This document shows, piece after piece, positions 27,170-40,091 of a stretch of 64,000 nucleotides of DNA (within the stretch, counting starts at the first letter, position 1; every line of letters begins with the position of its first letter). Under the pieces are notes generated by a model that saw only the letters and a list, made by a program, of their open reading frames with translations, did no database searches and had not been told where the DNA came from. Position numbers and translations under genes: made by a program. Location: contig JAEMBT020000006.1 of NCBI GenBank assembly GCA_018873245.2, positions 13,424,387 through 13,488,386 of the forward strand, read 5' to 3'. The DNA comes from Archegozetes longisetosus. Taxonomy: Eukaryota > Arthropoda > Arachnida > Sarcoptiformes > Trhypochthoniidae.

Positions 27170-27830
27170 CATTCATTTACATGCAATTATATGTCGAGAG
27201 GACTACAGTGTAACTAGACCTCGAGGTATATTTACATGTAACAATAACTCAGGAGCTTCATAAGTTTTACTAAAATAATGGTAATCAATCATATTTTGCC
27301 CTCCTTCAAATACGGTCTCTTTTTGATTTCTTAATTGGATTGCTACCATCTCTATACTGCCTATCATTGTTTCTGAAATTCTGCTTTCCAGCATCGAAAA
27401 ATTTTTTAGAGTGCTTAGGACTCGACAGAACATCGATTGCATTGGCTAGATTGACAACAGACAATTCCTTAACTTTTTCATCAAATTAAATCTTATTTTC
27501 GGGTGAGTTAAACATGCTTAAGAAATTTGCTTTTAAAGAAGCTGATTGTGCTGTATACACTTTCAGTTTATTTGTCTGTTGAGGTTGTGGCGCAGATTGT
27601 TCGCTAACTAACGAGGCCTGAGCTGAAGGTTCGTCACGAGTTATTACTATATTACGATGGTACTGCGGGTACACCTTTATAATGTGAATGTTGACACCGC
27701 GTTAACCCTTAAATATTTTTTTGCAAATAGGGCAGGGTGTATCCGCTGCGTTAATTTAGCACCTGCGGTAGCATTACTGTAACTACCGATACAGTTTTCG
27801 CTAGGGTCGGTCATATTACAGGTCATAATT
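27170..27830 (-). pseudogene. Decayed gene fragment with one C2H2-like zinc finger
   Basis: Minus strand. Near 27750-27690 the frame reads CPICKKIF...H..H, a single C2H2-type finger, followed after a frame change by a Gln/Ser-rich linker (27674-27486) and, past a TAA, a lysine-rich stretch (KVKELSVVNLANAIDVL) to about 27300. Single N-terminal fingers followed by linkers are common in non-LTR retrotransposons, but no reverse transcriptase lies alongside. Origin is unknown. Confidence 0.35.
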
Positions 27831-28179
27831 TTCTTTAATTTTTTTTAAAGTGAAGAACTTGTATTGGTTATTCCTATCATCTTAAACCAAAATTAACTTC
27901 TGGTTAAATTATTGTATAGTCAAATATAATCTTTTCACATATTTTATGATGATTTTTAGGTTATTGTTATTATATTAACATTATGGACAAATAGTTCAAA
28001 GCTGCATACTAGATAAAAGCCTTATTTGCGGCTTAAAAAGAACCGAAAGATGAGAAAACTTAGCTATAGTACAGTTTCTAATTGAAAATCTTTGTTATAC
28101 ACAAAAGTATATATCTCAAAGCTTGTCTTTACTTTTTCTTATTATGCGACTTTTTTAGCGCTATTTCTAATTAAATGAA

Positions 28180-29920
28180 GTTTTATCTTCTAAACATAGA
28201 TGCATGAGATGCAAGCATTTGTGCATTTATTCGGTACTTGAGCCAAAAAACCGAATATCACTCATCACTTTACAGTGTATTGTATTAAAGTATAACCTGT
28301 TCCATGAACGGGTTAAAACATCTGAAAGCGTTGACTGTAACTGGAATTCACTAAAGCTATCATTCAAAGTTTTGATCTTAAAATTGAAATTCAAAATATT
28401 AATTCAATCATAGTTACATGAGGATTGGAATTACAAAATTAAACTGATTTATATGATGTCTGACCCTAAACCAATAATTTTTATATTTTTGCAGAATCTT
28501 TTATCATTTTCTAAAACTTCAGAAGAGTATACTATAACTGAACACTTTCGCAACATGTGCCACCATATTTGTTGACAATAACCAGGTTTTCACTATACGA
28601 GAGTTCGTTATGTCCGAGATAGACTCTTTTTTAACAATAATTGACTTATTGAGTAAAGTGTACGCTTCGCGAAACCTTCATGGAAAGCTTAAAAACAGTA
28701 ATTAACATTATTTTAAACTCTATAAAAGCTTAACTAGATGTGAAAGTAATTTTTAGTAATCACATGAAAACTTTACGGCAACTCCGAAATTTAGTATGAA
28801 TTTTAAAAATTCAAGTTTTGTGTTTGATCATTCTATACAAGACATAAGGCAAACCGTGATTGTGGAAAATTAAAAGCTTTCAGAACTCATAGGTTTATAT
28901 TTGTTTGATGTCATATTTGTGAACATTTTATTTTTCCAAAATTCCAAACTGATTTCGTAGTGTTGACTGGATGATTGCACTGATCTGTTTGATCTGCTGG
29001 TTATAATGCTCGGAATTAATTGCACTGTTCGACACAATATTTATTGTCGTGGTCATCAACAACGAAAACAATACTATGGCAAAAGTCAAATTTAGTTTTC
29101 TGTTATACGTTTCATCTCGCAGTTTGTTGAGCCACAATTTAATTTATATTATGTTAAAATTACTTGTAAGTCTGAAAAACTGAACCAATTTGTTGAGAGA
29201 GCAATTAGTTGGGTGCAAACAAAACTTCCTGATTCTCTATTATTCAACATTTTTATAATTTTTTTAATAAGAATAATAAAGAATGCCACCTTTGAAGCCC
29301 TAATGTCATAGATATTATATGTATCTTAATATCAATGGCAAACACGCTACAATGTTTGGCAGTCGCCGCTCCAATAACTTATTTGTGTGGTGAGTTCATT
29401 TCGATAATGTAAATATCTGCATTATACAAAAATTCAGGTGACAGGCCGTAGTAAGTTCTGTTGATTAAAGTTACAAACGCTTCTCAATTGCTCAAGAGTC
29501 ACTTGAATTTATAACATTAACTATTCTATAGCTTAGAAACTCATTCATTTCAGTTGTAAAACTGTTCTTTTTCAAATGCAAACTCGATTATGTTTTCAAA
29601 CAATAGTATAAAATTGAATATTTATCAAGTTTATTCATTCTGCAGATGTTGATTTTGGTGAACAACTTTGAATAAAACATTCAAAAACAAATTTAAATAA
29701 TATTGCATAACATTTTATGCAAAATTTGAAATATTACATTTGAAATTACAAATTTCAATTATATTCAAATGAGTCAAAAAAGAAAACCCAAAGCCCTTTA
29801 CTTTTAGCCCCGCTTTGAGCCCGAGCGCCACCTATATTTTTAGATACCCTCTCCTTGTACTACCCACATCTAAAATATCTTTCAAAAGTACGAACGCCTA
29901 AGCGAGATATAGGGTAAAAT
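28180..29920. repeat. Left arm of a dispersed inverted duplication
   Basis: This block is matched, as diverged reverse complement, by pieces at 36590-36755, about 37210-37320, 37874-38370 and about 42030-42900. Examples: CTTTGAATAAAACATTCAAAA at 29669 against its complement at 37320; TCTGTTGATTAAAG at 29457 against 38080; the 28500-28590 block against 42715-42800. The right arm is broken by later insertions. No complete gene was resolved inside. Confidence 0.7.
28928..29137 (-). pseudogene. Possible exon of a single-span membrane protein (duplicated)
   Basis: An open minus-strand frame without an ATG start has a clear hydrophobic helix (LTFAIVLFSLLMTTTINIV) followed by a polar, Gln-rich segment ending QFGILEK-stop. 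The duplicate at about 42200-42400 (+) aligns across the same stretch but has several stops, so the frame is conserved at most in this copy. It may be an exon of a real gene whose other exons I could not fix, or an older pseudogene. Confidence 0.35.
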
Positions 29921-29929
29921 GTGCGAATA

Positions 29930-29992
29930 ATAGCCTGCGGATCCTATCAACGCAGGCTATGTAGCTCTTACTATGCTGAGCATAGTAAGAGC
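29930..29992. repeat. Two consecutive strong hairpins
   Basis: ATAGCCTGCG (29930-29939) pairs with CGCAGGCTAT (29951-29960). Immediately after, GCTCTTACTATGC (29964-29976) pairs perfectly with GCATAGTAAGAGC (29980-29992) around a 3 nt loop. They lie just upstream of the SWIM-finger remnant and are GC-richer than their surroundings. Confidence 0.75.
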
Positions 29993-30015
29993 GATGGTCG
30001 TTTTGAGGTCCAAGT

Positions 30016-30348
30016 GTGCAGGCACACTGGGCCTCTGGGGTTATCCTCGGTCAATGTTCAAGCCGAGGACCCCATTTAGTCCGCGGGCGGATTCACTCCA
30101 GTTTTGCTAACAGAACTAAACATTTAATGTACATATTAGTTGATGTTAGCAAAACGGGAGTTGATTCAATTATTGAATATTGCTGTCAGTGCAAAACAGG
30201 CCTCAGGACTATCGGGTGCTGTGCACACATAATAGTAGTTCTGTGGTATCTCGGACTCAGCAGGTACGTATCTGAGATAGTAAGACCGGCAAACCCGCTG
30301 GATGGGTTTTATGTCGATCTTGCTTCTGATAACACTGACAGTGAGTAG
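30016..30348 (+). pseudogene. C-terminal fragment of a SWIM zinc-finger protein (transposon-related)
   Basis: The frame ends DNTDSE-stop at 30346-30348. It contains a CxCx(n)CxH SWIM-type finger, CCQCKTGLRTIGCCAHIIVV, followed by LWYLGLSRY. This resembles the C-terminal module of a family of repetitive invertebrate proteins often tied to DNA transposons (from memory). There is no ATG and no upstream domain, so it is a fragment. Its left flank (29765-29920) recurs inverted at 36590-36755. Confidence 0.6.
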
Positions 30349-31862
30349 GGTGGGAGGATGGTATATTGTGAAATTTATTTATATCTAACAAACACAGAAT
30401 ACTAAAATAGCTTAGTTGTTAGTTTGAAAAGGCTTAGCACTAACACTTTTTGTAATTAGCTCTTAAAAAGTCCAATGCTTTATAAAACTTTCTGTAATGA
30501 CTTTCTCTTTAAAATGACCCAATATATTACAATTTATCTTTAATATAAATAAACAATCGAACAGTGTAGCTTTAGTTTTAAATTCAGTAAAACGTGGGAA
30601 ACCAAAGAAAAGTATATAAAGGGACAGTCTTAGAGAAAGTCAAGAAGAGGGGGAGATAGACAATCTTCAGTAATATCTCAGCTATGCTTTGTAACTTCAC
30701 GTTATGCATTATAAAATTTTTGTAAAATAGACGATCGTTTTCTTCATTTCTATCAACTTTATTTGCCTCTTAGGTAAGTGATATGTAAATTTGTGAAACT
30801 TTCTTTAATGTATAATAGGTACACATGATGTTCTCTATCGAGTCCAACGAGGCTCTTAGATAAAGAATTAGGTAAAAGAGATTTGGAATCTTACATCGAG
30901 ACCCCTGATTTCAAATCTTTACGCTAGTAAAGTCACACTAAATAAAAAAATCTACACTAAAACTTAGATCGAGTTTTTCATTTTCAATGAGATCCCGAGT
31001 CACAAAAATATTTGACAATATTATAATTATTTTATCTTTATTTTATTTATTTATTTATATTATTTATCCTTTTTTTTAAATTTTTTTAACTATACCTATG
31101 TGATCATGTTAAATGAACTAAATCTTGATAAGAGTAGAATTATAACTAAGGCGTCTATAATTCGGGACATATGACCCTCTGATTCGGGAGGGAAAAAGGA
31201 GTTGAAAAAGACACAATTGGGGGCTTATTCGGGAAATTCAAATTACTATATTATTACAGAAAAATTTTAGTTATAATCTAAAAATTGATTAAGTTGTATT
31301 ACATTTAAGTAATCAATAGTTTGTAAACTTTCATTTCGCTCTGACTTATCTACAAATAACTTTCAAACTTTAAATAAGACCTTTTATGTTATTTGTAGAT
31401 AAGTTAGCGCCAAGTCGAAATTTGAAAAGTATTAATTTTTCCATATTACTTGCTATATGTTGTTATTTCAATTAGAAAATTGCAAAAATCTAATGTAATG
31501 TCATAATATAGAAAGTTTTTGTGCTGTGAAAACTTAAATCTTAGAAAACTAAGGAATTTTTCTCAATTTGGGACTTATTCGGGAAATCGGGACCTTCCCC
31601 TTGATTCAGGAAATTCGGGAAAATAAGAATGTCACCATATGACTTCTTATTGCTAGATACGCACTCATAAATTGATTTCTCGCTCATTAAGTTTTAGGAG
31701 ATGATTTGGAATTTCCCGAAATATAGACGCTCTAATTATAACAAAATTTCTACCAATCATATAGTTGACTGATGAAAAACATGTTGAGTGAACGCAAAGC
31801 AAAGGAGTAATAATATTTTCCAACAGTCATTAAAAATGTTCAAAGTGTTTGATAATCTTATT
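30349..31862. other. AT-rich spacer with a possible worn repeat
   Basis: No gene seen. 31195-31640 holds repeated phrases GGCTTATTCGGGAAA (31224) and GGACTTATTCGGGAAA (31571) plus GATTCGGGAGG near 31181, perhaps the edges of an old non-autonomous element; boundaries cannot be set. Confidence 0.35.
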
Positions 31863-33626
31863 TTATGACCTCTTTTTTACTTTCAAAATCAGACGTTTAG
31901 GCATCGCAATGACTTGTACAGAATAGTATTCGATTGGCTGTTCGAGAGATCAAATAAAAATTCTCAAAATAATTATCAATTTTCGAATTTAAATAAATGA
32001 TGATTGAAGACAAACCTCAGTCTCATTGCATTTAACGAATTCATACTTCTTGTATAGTTTTGTCAAACAATACTTCATTTTTAATAAGGCAAATCTCATT
32101 CCAACACAATTTCGCGGTCCATCAGAAAATGGCGCATAAGTTCCCAGTTTTATCTTATGCTTATTTTCTGGTAAAAATCTTTCGGGTATGAATTCATCCG
32201 CATTTTCAAAATTATCTGGATCTCTTTGTACGGCTCTTAAGGGAATTGAGATCAATGTGTCTTTCGGTACAAAAATATCACCCAATTTACAATCGCAAAC
32301 AGATATCCTCTCTATTCTGACAGCAGAAGGTTCTAATCTGAGGGATTCTTTGATACAGGCGTCTAAATATGGTAACTGATTAATATTATCAAAATCAGGT
32401 TCGATTCCATTGAGCTGTTCATCTATTTCTTTTATTAGTTTTTCTTGTTTTGAAGGATTTGTCACTAAATTATACGCAAGATTTGTGAGTCCACTCGAAG
32501 TTAAATCGAATCCTGCCACCAAAAACAACATACAATTATCAATGACTTCTTTATCATCGAGTCCTTTACAAAAACAATTAAGATTTATTTTGATTGTTTA
32601 ATATTTCATTAGTTTATCACAAAAATTAAATCAAAATACTGATTGAATTTAGTAGAGTCTGGATTATCGTTTGTAGAGTCGAGTAGGGTCTGCAACAAAT
32701 CATTTCTTTTGATATTTTGTTTTCTTTCACTGAATCATTTTCTGAACCCATTTTGTCATAAAATATCCGGCTTTTCTATCAAAAGTTCGCAAATAAAATA
32801 TTTTTGCAAGTTTTGGAGAGCAGAGGGCTAATAATTGTTCGATTGAAATATCTTTCATGAATATTTTTCTCGAATTGATGATTAAAGGATTTGTTGAATC
32901 ATTTGCAGAATCAATTCCAGTTGCATAGAAAGCTCTCAAAGAATTGTCCAAAATAAACGATTCAAAATAAGGCCTCATGTCAAAAGACTCTCCACTTATA
33001 GCGACCTTTTCGATATTATTCAAAAATAGTTGTACTGAATCCTCAAATAAATATTTGATTTTTTTAACATTAGCCAAAGAAAATACTGGAACTATTAGAT
33101 GTCTCGAAGGTTTCCACAAATCATAATCCGCTTCAAAGAGACTCCTTCCGCCAGGTTGATCAGGTAAAGTATAAGTCTTTGGAATTAAATAGTCAATACA
33201 GTATAAAACTCAGAAATTGCTTTCTTATTAATCTATGATTGGGAAATTTCTTGAAGTCTTTAACGAGTATCTGATTTATTAACTTGGGTTCAGCCACCAG
33301 TAAAGTCGGTGACAAAAGTTCGTAAGTGCTATAAATTGAGTTATTTATAGAAAATATTTTCAAATTGTATTTCATATGAATTTTTTCATATAACCATCAG
33401 ACACTTACCCAACAACTTTTCCGTTTCTTTTGACGCAATCCATATCATTTAATTGTAAGACTTTACTCAAAGATCTAAAAGTATGAAAAACATCGTTTGG
33501 TATCCCCTGACGCTTCCAAAATGTTAGTTTACGATACACATAAGTAACCAAAAAAGATAAGATAATTAGTGATACGAAAAGTTTCGACTCCATCATTGAT
33601 AAAATGTTGTTATAAAATGAATCCAT
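31863..33626 (-). pseudogene. Cytochrome P450 (copy B), multiply disabled
   Basis: Same five-exon layout as copy A: 33626-33409, 33328-33232, 33176-32640, 32563-32016, 31937-31863. Lesions: the exon 2 donor is TT (33231-33230) where copies A and C have GT; an inserted base in exon 3 near 32733 (ATTCAGTGAAAG versus ATTGACGAAAG) gives an early stop; and exon 3 is 537 nt instead of 535. The I-helix Thr is Leu (AGFDLTS). The heme loop FSDGPRNCVG, ExxR and PERF remain. More diverged from A than C is, so an older copy. Confidence 0.85.
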
Positions 33627-33831
33627 TTTAGCGTTTCATAAGAATTACTATGAAAACTGGCAGTTCTTTCAGTAGAAACTTGTCCTTAAATACTTGTGAA
33701 AACTTGTTTCTAAGTCAAGACCATTAATAAAAGGTGAAACTAGGAGTTAGGATCGTAGCAACATACACATTAAGCTTTTAACTTATTAATGAATAATTCA
33801 TATATATAACCATAAACTTTTAAGTATACAC

Positions 33832-34317
33832 GTACAATACTTTTCATAAGAGTGTGATTTTGCACTGAATAGTCAATTCTGATAAGACTTCAATTTTTCT
33901 TAAGCTTTTAATATCGCATTTTGAATCTTCAAATAACTAATTAGTAATCCAAACAACTTAAAAGACATACCCAAAATCGCTAAATACAATGTCAGTCATT
34001 TTCTGTTAAATAGAAGGCATATTTTTTTAATATTTTAATAAGAATATGGACTAATTACAAATTTTTGGTGAAGATATTTAACTGTCATTATATTTGATTG
34101 AATGTCGATTAAAGTCGTCATTTAAGTGATTTGATTTGTAACACTAACAAACATGTTTCAATTAAATAGAAAATGACTGACTTTCACTTTTAATTAGTTA
34201 ACTTATTAGTTATTTGAAGATTCGAAATGCGATATTAAAAGATTAACAAAAATTGAAGTTTTATCAAAACTGACTATTCAGTGCAAACTCACACTCTTAT
34301 GAAAAGTATTGTACTAC
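33832..34317. repeat. Inverted-repeat element (MITE-like), about 490 bp
   Basis: ACAATACTTTTCATAAGAGT at 33832 returns as its complement at 34298-34317. Arms of about 180 bp match imperfectly, including TGCACTGAATAGTCA, ATATCGCATTT and CAGTCATTTTCT. The loop is about 34016-34165. Non-coding. Confidence 0.75.
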
Positions 34318-34573
34318 AGACTTATTTCAATGTTTGAACCTTAAAATTAATTGATAGATATTTAGGATTTTTAAACTAACATTCCTTTTTTGTTCAGTCG
34401 CTAAACAGTTAATTTCATATCTATTATTTCTGATAATGATTTAACAATAAATTAAAATTAACTGAACGAATACAATGATGATTGTCGTGACACGAAAAAT
34501 GTTTGATTCTATAAGAGAAAAATTTTGAAAAATAACTTTTTGGTCCAAAAAGACTTTATGAAGCATTTATGAT

Positions 34574-35000
34574 GTGTGCTTCAGTAGTAAACTTCACGAC
34601 TTGTTAACTAAGGATTAAATCTGTTCAGCTTTTAAATGTTAGTTCAGGTTTAAACAAATTAAATATAAAATGATTAAAGCTGAGTACTTCATTCTGTATA
34701 CAACTAATCTGTTTTAACACTAGATTTTAATTAATTTGCATACTATAAGTCCTTACTTTATGTAAATCCTTTTTGGCAAATGCATTATGTTCAATATAAC
34801 AACCATTATGTTAAATATAATGTAGTAAATGTTAAAACAGATTAATTGTATACTCAATCAAGTACTTGGCATTTGGTAATTTTATATTTGATTCGTTTTA
34901 ACCTGAACTAACATTTAAAAGTTGAACGGATTTAATCTTTGGCTAACAAGTTGTGAAGTTCGCTAGTTAGTATTAAAAAACGTACTTCTGGTATTTTTAT
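34574..35000. repeat. Inverted-repeat element (MITE-like), about 430 bp
   Basis: Left arm 34574-34735 (AAACTTCACGACTTGTTA, AATGTTAGTTCAGGTTTAAA, TACAACTAATCTGTTTTAAC) is mirrored at about 34835-34980. Non-coding. Confidence 0.7.
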
Positions 35001-35640
35001 ATAACATTTTAATTACTAAGAGACAGATATTATAATTGAAGTTATCTAACGGCAGATATGAAATATTAAATGAGGAGCAATTATTGTAAACAGCCCAGGT
35101 GATATTTAAACAAGTGTTAAGATGTCTGAGAGTGCAGACTCTGTTCGTTATTTTATAACTAAGGGTTAGTCAAATAATTAAACACAATTACTTTTGAACA
35201 CATCTTTGATTAGTATTAAACCATAATTTAATTTCAATCTATGAAAAAATGAAAAAAATTATTTGACTTGAAATACACAAAACTATAAATTAAAAATTTA
35301 GAATAAACAATAATCAATTTTGCAAACTTGTATTTGTTTAGGTTTATACAAATATTGATTTCGTATTAAGCGCTCATATTTTAGTAATCAGTTATTCCTT
35401 TAATATGACAAAATGAATAAATAATACCCCGTACATGTTTATAATAATTGGTCCGCAAATATTAAACCATCACAAATTATTCAAACAATATTTATATTTA
35501 TTATACGTTCATAACAAAAACCTTGCCCTGAGTTAATGCTTTATTAGACATCTTAAAAGTTCTTAACTTTTTCTTATATATACCAAGTATGATTAAGATG
35601 TCATATATTTGGAGACCAGTTAGAAAAATTTTCATAACTC
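35001..35640. other. AT-rich spacer
   Basis: Nothing recognised. Confidence 0.35.
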
Positions 35641-35644
35641 GAAA

Positions 35645-36490
35645 GAAAGTTATTTTTGCATTGTATATCTGGTGTGATGTTTAAATACAGTTTTTGATGT
35701 GATTTCTGTTTCAACCATAGACTTGTTCATCAAATCAAACATCAGAATGTGCCGAAATAAAAAAACCTGAAGGTTTTCACTCCTGACTATTGATAAGCAA
35801 CTATTTTTCGAGGCTTAGGTTTAAGACTAAAATGCTAAGAGGTATACATTAAGACATATACACATAATTTTTCATTTCACTTCATTATATCAAATCTTGG
35901 CACTGCTTTAGAATATGACCTGGAAGCGATTGTGGCGACACCTATGTAGGGTGATAGCACATGACTAGTGGAGTCCAACGAGGTATATACCAAGTGTACC
36001 GGATGAGGGGTTCGTGAGATATAATCAAAATAATTTTTAAAAATTGCATATATTTTATACTATATATGCATATATAATACAATACAAACATATGTTCCCC
36101 ACTATATATCTCATTCACACTGTACTAAATGAGGTTGTGTTGGGTTGTGTTGTGTTAGGTTAGGTTAGTCAAATTTTTCTAATTTTTTTGATTATATCTC
36201 ACGAACCCCTCATCCGGTACACTTGGTATATACCTCGTTGGACTCCACTAGTCATGTGCTATCACCCTACATAGGTGTACAAAATATTTGATATGTCTGT
36301 ATATGTATAGCATCCTAAACCTAAGCCTCGAAAATAGTTGCTTATCAATAGTCGAGTGAAAACCTTCAGTTTTGTTATTTCGGCACATTCTGATGTTTGA
36401 TTTGATGAACAAGTCAATGGTTGAAACATAAATCATCGAAAACTGTATTTAACCATCACACCAGATATACAATGCAAAAATAGCTTTCTG
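35645..36490. mobile_element. Foldback element 3 (arms 310-400 bp)
   Basis: The left arm 35645-36045 and right arm 36180-36490 are reverse complements: TTTTTGCATTGTATATCTGG, CATCAGAATGTGCCGAAATA, GAGGCTTAGGTTTA, CCTATGTAGGGTGATAGC, GGTATATACCAAGTGTACC. The left arm has about 100 nt extra near 35860-35940. The loop contains three near-units of TTAGG (36155-36168). Non-coding. Confidence 0.85.
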
Positions 36491-36589
36491 ACTTTGTCTT
36501 AGTTCTTGTTAGTATTACTATACTTTTATAAAATTAACAATTGTAATGTAAAAAAAATATTGAAATAATTGCGATTTTACACACTTTGT

Positions 36590-37319
36590 TCTACACCACA
36601 TTTTGTCCTATATCTCGCTTAGGCGTTTGCACTAGTGTCAAATATTTTAGGTGTGAGAAGCACAAGGGTAGAAATATCCAAAGATATAGGTGGCGCTCGG
36701 GCTCATTGTAGGGCGGGTTTGGGCTTTCTTCTTTAGGCATAAAATAAAAAAATAATATAAACGCAAATAATCTAGATTTGATAAAATGTAATAAACATCA
36801 TTTAAATCAAATAACTATTTATGACAACAGTAAATAGCACTTTGAAAAAACCTAACTCGAAATCATTAAAATATAAAAATTACAATGATAAGGCTTTTCG
36901 CCAGTATGGGTTAAGATATGACCTTGGAGAAGAGATTTTGTTTTGAAACTTTTGCTTAAATCAACAAAGATAGCATTCGATTAAAAGTAGATCATCACAC
37001 TTTGCAAATAGAGAATAATCACTAATACAATTATCACAATGGGAATAGTGAAAATTTATTCTATTTTCTTCCACTCCAGTGGCGACATTTGATGGATTTA
37101 AGTCAGAGATTTTCGAACCGTTATACACTGTTATCATGAATATCTCATTTATATAAAGTTTATTATATTTTATCAAATTTAGATTTTATGCATTTATATT
37201 AGTTTTTATTTTATGTCTAAAGTTTGTCTCAGTTCGATATAATTGAAATTTGATATTGAAATTTTGCACAAAGCGTTGTGCAATATTAGTTAAAATTATT
37301 TTTGAATGTTTTATTCAAA
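36590..37319. repeat. First part of the right arm of the inverted duplication
   Basis: 36590-36755 is the complement of 29765-29920 (shared ATATCTCGCTTAGGCGTT and GGTGGCGCTCGGGCTCA). About 37210-37319 matches the complement of 29665-29760. The intervening 36760-37210 is absent from the left arm and is either inserted here or lost there. Confidence 0.65.
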
Positions 37320-37873
37320 GGACATTAGTAAGTTTCCGTAGGGAATGTCCTAAAGGAGTTGAGTCACGTGACTGATATGGTTTAAAAGGGAGAGGATATA
37401 ATGAATTTAGGCGAAAAAAAACTTTTGGAAAAATGACCGGAAGTATGCTTTTGAAGGCCATTTTTTATATTGGAAGTCTATGAAAAAAATGGGTTTTTAT
37501 CTTATAGTCTTTTATAGGTTAAACCGATATGAATAACAACTAAATATATTAATACTATACGTCAAGACCTTTCTAACGATACCCCACATGACCTGGGGAA
37601 AGGTCAATGACCTGAGTTATTGAGGTTCACAATTCATGATTTTGATGTTTTTAAGGATTTATAAGGTTTCTTAAGATAATTTATTTAGCCTTTATCCATA
37701 TTGGTCTAACCAATAAAAATAAACACTAAAGGTCGAGATCTTTCCAACGATGTCCCATTTTTTCAAAATTTGTTTCACCTAAATTCATTATATCCTTTCT
37801 CCTTTAAAACCATATCAGTCACGTGACTCAGCTCCTTTGGGCCATTCCCTATGGAAACTTACTATCGTCCTTT
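37320..37873. mobile_element. MITE with about 95 bp terminal inverted repeats
   Basis: The left end (AAAGGACATTAGTAAGTTTC) and the complement of the right end (AAAGGACGATAGTAAGTTTC) match over about 95 bp, through GAGTCACGTGACT and TAATGAATTTAGG. The homologous left arm near 29669 lacks it, which gives the empty site. No coding capacity. Confidence 0.8.
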
Positions 37874-38476
37874 ATGTTTACCCAAATCAATGTCTGCAGA
37901 GTGAAAAGTGTTGACAACCATTGTTTCCCAACTCAAGAGAGTTACGACTTGTTTGTATTTGAAGAAGTAACATAGTTTTATAAACTCGGATCAATGAGTT
38001 TTTAAGATATAGAAGAGTTAATGCTATAAATCAATGTGACTCTACTGATAAAATAAGAAAAGTTTGTCATTTTAATCAACAGAACTTTGACTTTACTATG
38101 ATCAGTCACCTAAATTTTTGTATTTCATGCGGATTTACATTATTGAACCAAATTCGATGCATAAATAAGTTAGAACAGTGACTGCTAAGCAGCGTAGCAC
38201 GTTTGACAATCATATTAAAATATATGTAATACTTAAGTCGCTAGAAGTTTGAAAGGTACCACTTATGGTTTTTATTGATTTTTTCTAATAAAGAATTATG
38301 AGAATGTTGAAAAATAGAGGAACAGAAGGCTTGTTTGCATCCAACAAATTGTTCTCACAGAATAGCTTTTTTTCAAGCTTATAAGCTATTCCAGTATAAG
38401 TTAAATTCTTGTTCAATAAAATGTGAGATATAACAAGCACAGTCTTCGTAGATAAGTTTGAATGATGCGCCCAAAA

Positions 38477-39950
38477 TGGTAAACACTAAATTTTTTTGAC
38501 AGGATTTGACCCCTGCAAAAAACACTTTCTTGCAAGGCATGTAAGTTATGAGAATAAACATTTAACCCTTATATAGTTTATGCTTTAAATATCAAATAAA
38601 TAACTTCAAAGTCACTACAAAATGTAAACTTTATTTTCATTTAATCTGTAATTTATACTATAACTTAAATAAATAAATTATTTAATAGTGAGCTGCACCA
38701 CCGTTTTTTTCAACAACCTTTCGATATCTATCAGGCATAAAAAGAGACAAGTTTTACATTATTTCATGTGAATTCAATCTATTCCACTCAGTATGAATAG
38801 CATCATATAATGATTTTCATTGTCGAAAATGCGCCAATTTTTTTCTCAAATTTTAAATTAGATATCCGAAGAGGTTTTCAATCAAATTGCAATCTTGACT
38901 TTTCCGTGCATGAGGTATGACTCGATCGACGCCTAATCTCAAAACTAAATATGCAATACTTTGATAACTAGTGTGAATACTATTATCATGTAAGATATAA
39001 AAATCTAGACATGGAAAATTTCTTTCGGCAAGTGGTATTACGTGATTTTCAAAATATCCAACATATTGATCCGAATTAAAATTTCCAATTGATCTAATAA
39101 TAGGTCCTATTTCTTTGTAACAAAAACATGCTACACGCATTACACTTCAGCATTCGGATGTTTGGATCTTAGGATATTTTCTTCCTCATATCGGGTCCTG
39201 GGAAACCGTCGGACCCTGACCTGTCCTTTTGGTCCGGTTTCAAAACTTATTTCATCTATAAAAATGCATTTTCGCCAAATGTGAATATCGTATTCCACAT
39301 TTAGTGCAGTTGTTTCGACACGGCGGCTCTTGTCGTTTTCTGTCCATCTGGGTCTTTTAGCCATAATTCTTGACTTGAGTTGGCTTCTATTGCCCGAAGA
39401 ACATTGATTCATCAAACTGAATAATATAATAACCGAAAATTCCCGACTTAATTTAAAAATTAAAATTCACGAAAATTCATGACTATTTTAAAAACAAAAT
39501 TCAAAAATTACCTAATAATCTTTTATTAAATGTGCTCTGGCTGATATCCCAAATTTTTCCCATTAGTTCTGACAGACTATCCGATTTGTAGAAAACTCCT
39601 GCCGCTACTAACACTTGGTCTTGTTCTAGTGTAGTCTTTCTCTTTCTCCCTGTTTATGGTTTGGGTTCAATAGTTCTCTCTCTAAACCATCGCCTACCGA
39701 TATTTATCACAGTTTGATGACTGCAGCCAACCTCTAACCCAATTTGTCTTGACCCGTAGTTTGGATTATTTTGGCCTAACCTCCAGATAATAAGTGTTCT
39801 ATGCCTTATACTTAGTCATTTTAACAAAAATAAGCATACAGTATGTTTTGTTTGTTTATTAATTGAAGGTATAATTTTTATAACTTGCATACTTTGCAAG
39901 AAAGTGATTTTGACAGGAGTCAAATTCTGTGAAAAATTAGTGTTTACTGT
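38477..39950 (-). mobile_element. Tc1-like transposon
   Basis: A 1.47 kb element with terminal inverted repeats of about 75 bp: left GGTAAACACTAAATTTTTTT, right complement CAGTAAACACTAATTTTTC, sharing GGATTTGACCCCTG / GAATTTGACTCCTG and CACTTTCTTGCAA. It encloses a broken minus-strand transposase and interrupts the inverted duplication. Ends were set by eye; TA duplication is not clear. Confidence 0.8.
38853..39819 (-). pseudogene. Tc1-like transposase, broken
   Basis: Minus strand from ATG 39817-39819. HTH DNA-binding part (LIIWRLGQNNPNYGSRQI, then GCSHQTVINIGRRWF), an AKRPRWTENDK segment, then the DDE core: FIDEISFETGPKGQVRVRR (first acidic residue), FYILHDNSIHTSYQS (second Asp), and the end RKSQDCNLIENLFGYL, where the final catalytic position would be the Asp/Glu pair. 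Frames change near 39650-39800 and at about 39140, and several stops are present. Confidence 0.8.
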
Positions 39951-40091
39951 CTTACAAACATCTTTTGCATTACTAATGAGTGGTGTTAATAGGAATGTGG
40001 TTTATATGCACTTATAAGAAGTGGAGTAACTCAAAAGCAGTGGGGGAAGTCAAGAAAAATTGCCCTAATTCCCAAATAATCCCTGAAGATA

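Noticed and set aside
29335..29395. Signal-peptide-like mini-exon MANTLQCLAVAAPITYL followed by GTGAGT
   Set aside because: The matching duplicate near 38170-38240 does not preserve the frame, and no partner exon was found.
32188..32601. Plus-strand open frames over P450 copy B
   Set aside because: Antisense shadows of the P450 exons; the same shadows appear over copies A and C.
36155..36168. TTAGG repeats (arthropod telomere motif)
   Set aside because: Fewer than three units inside a foldback loop; too short to be an interstitial telomere.
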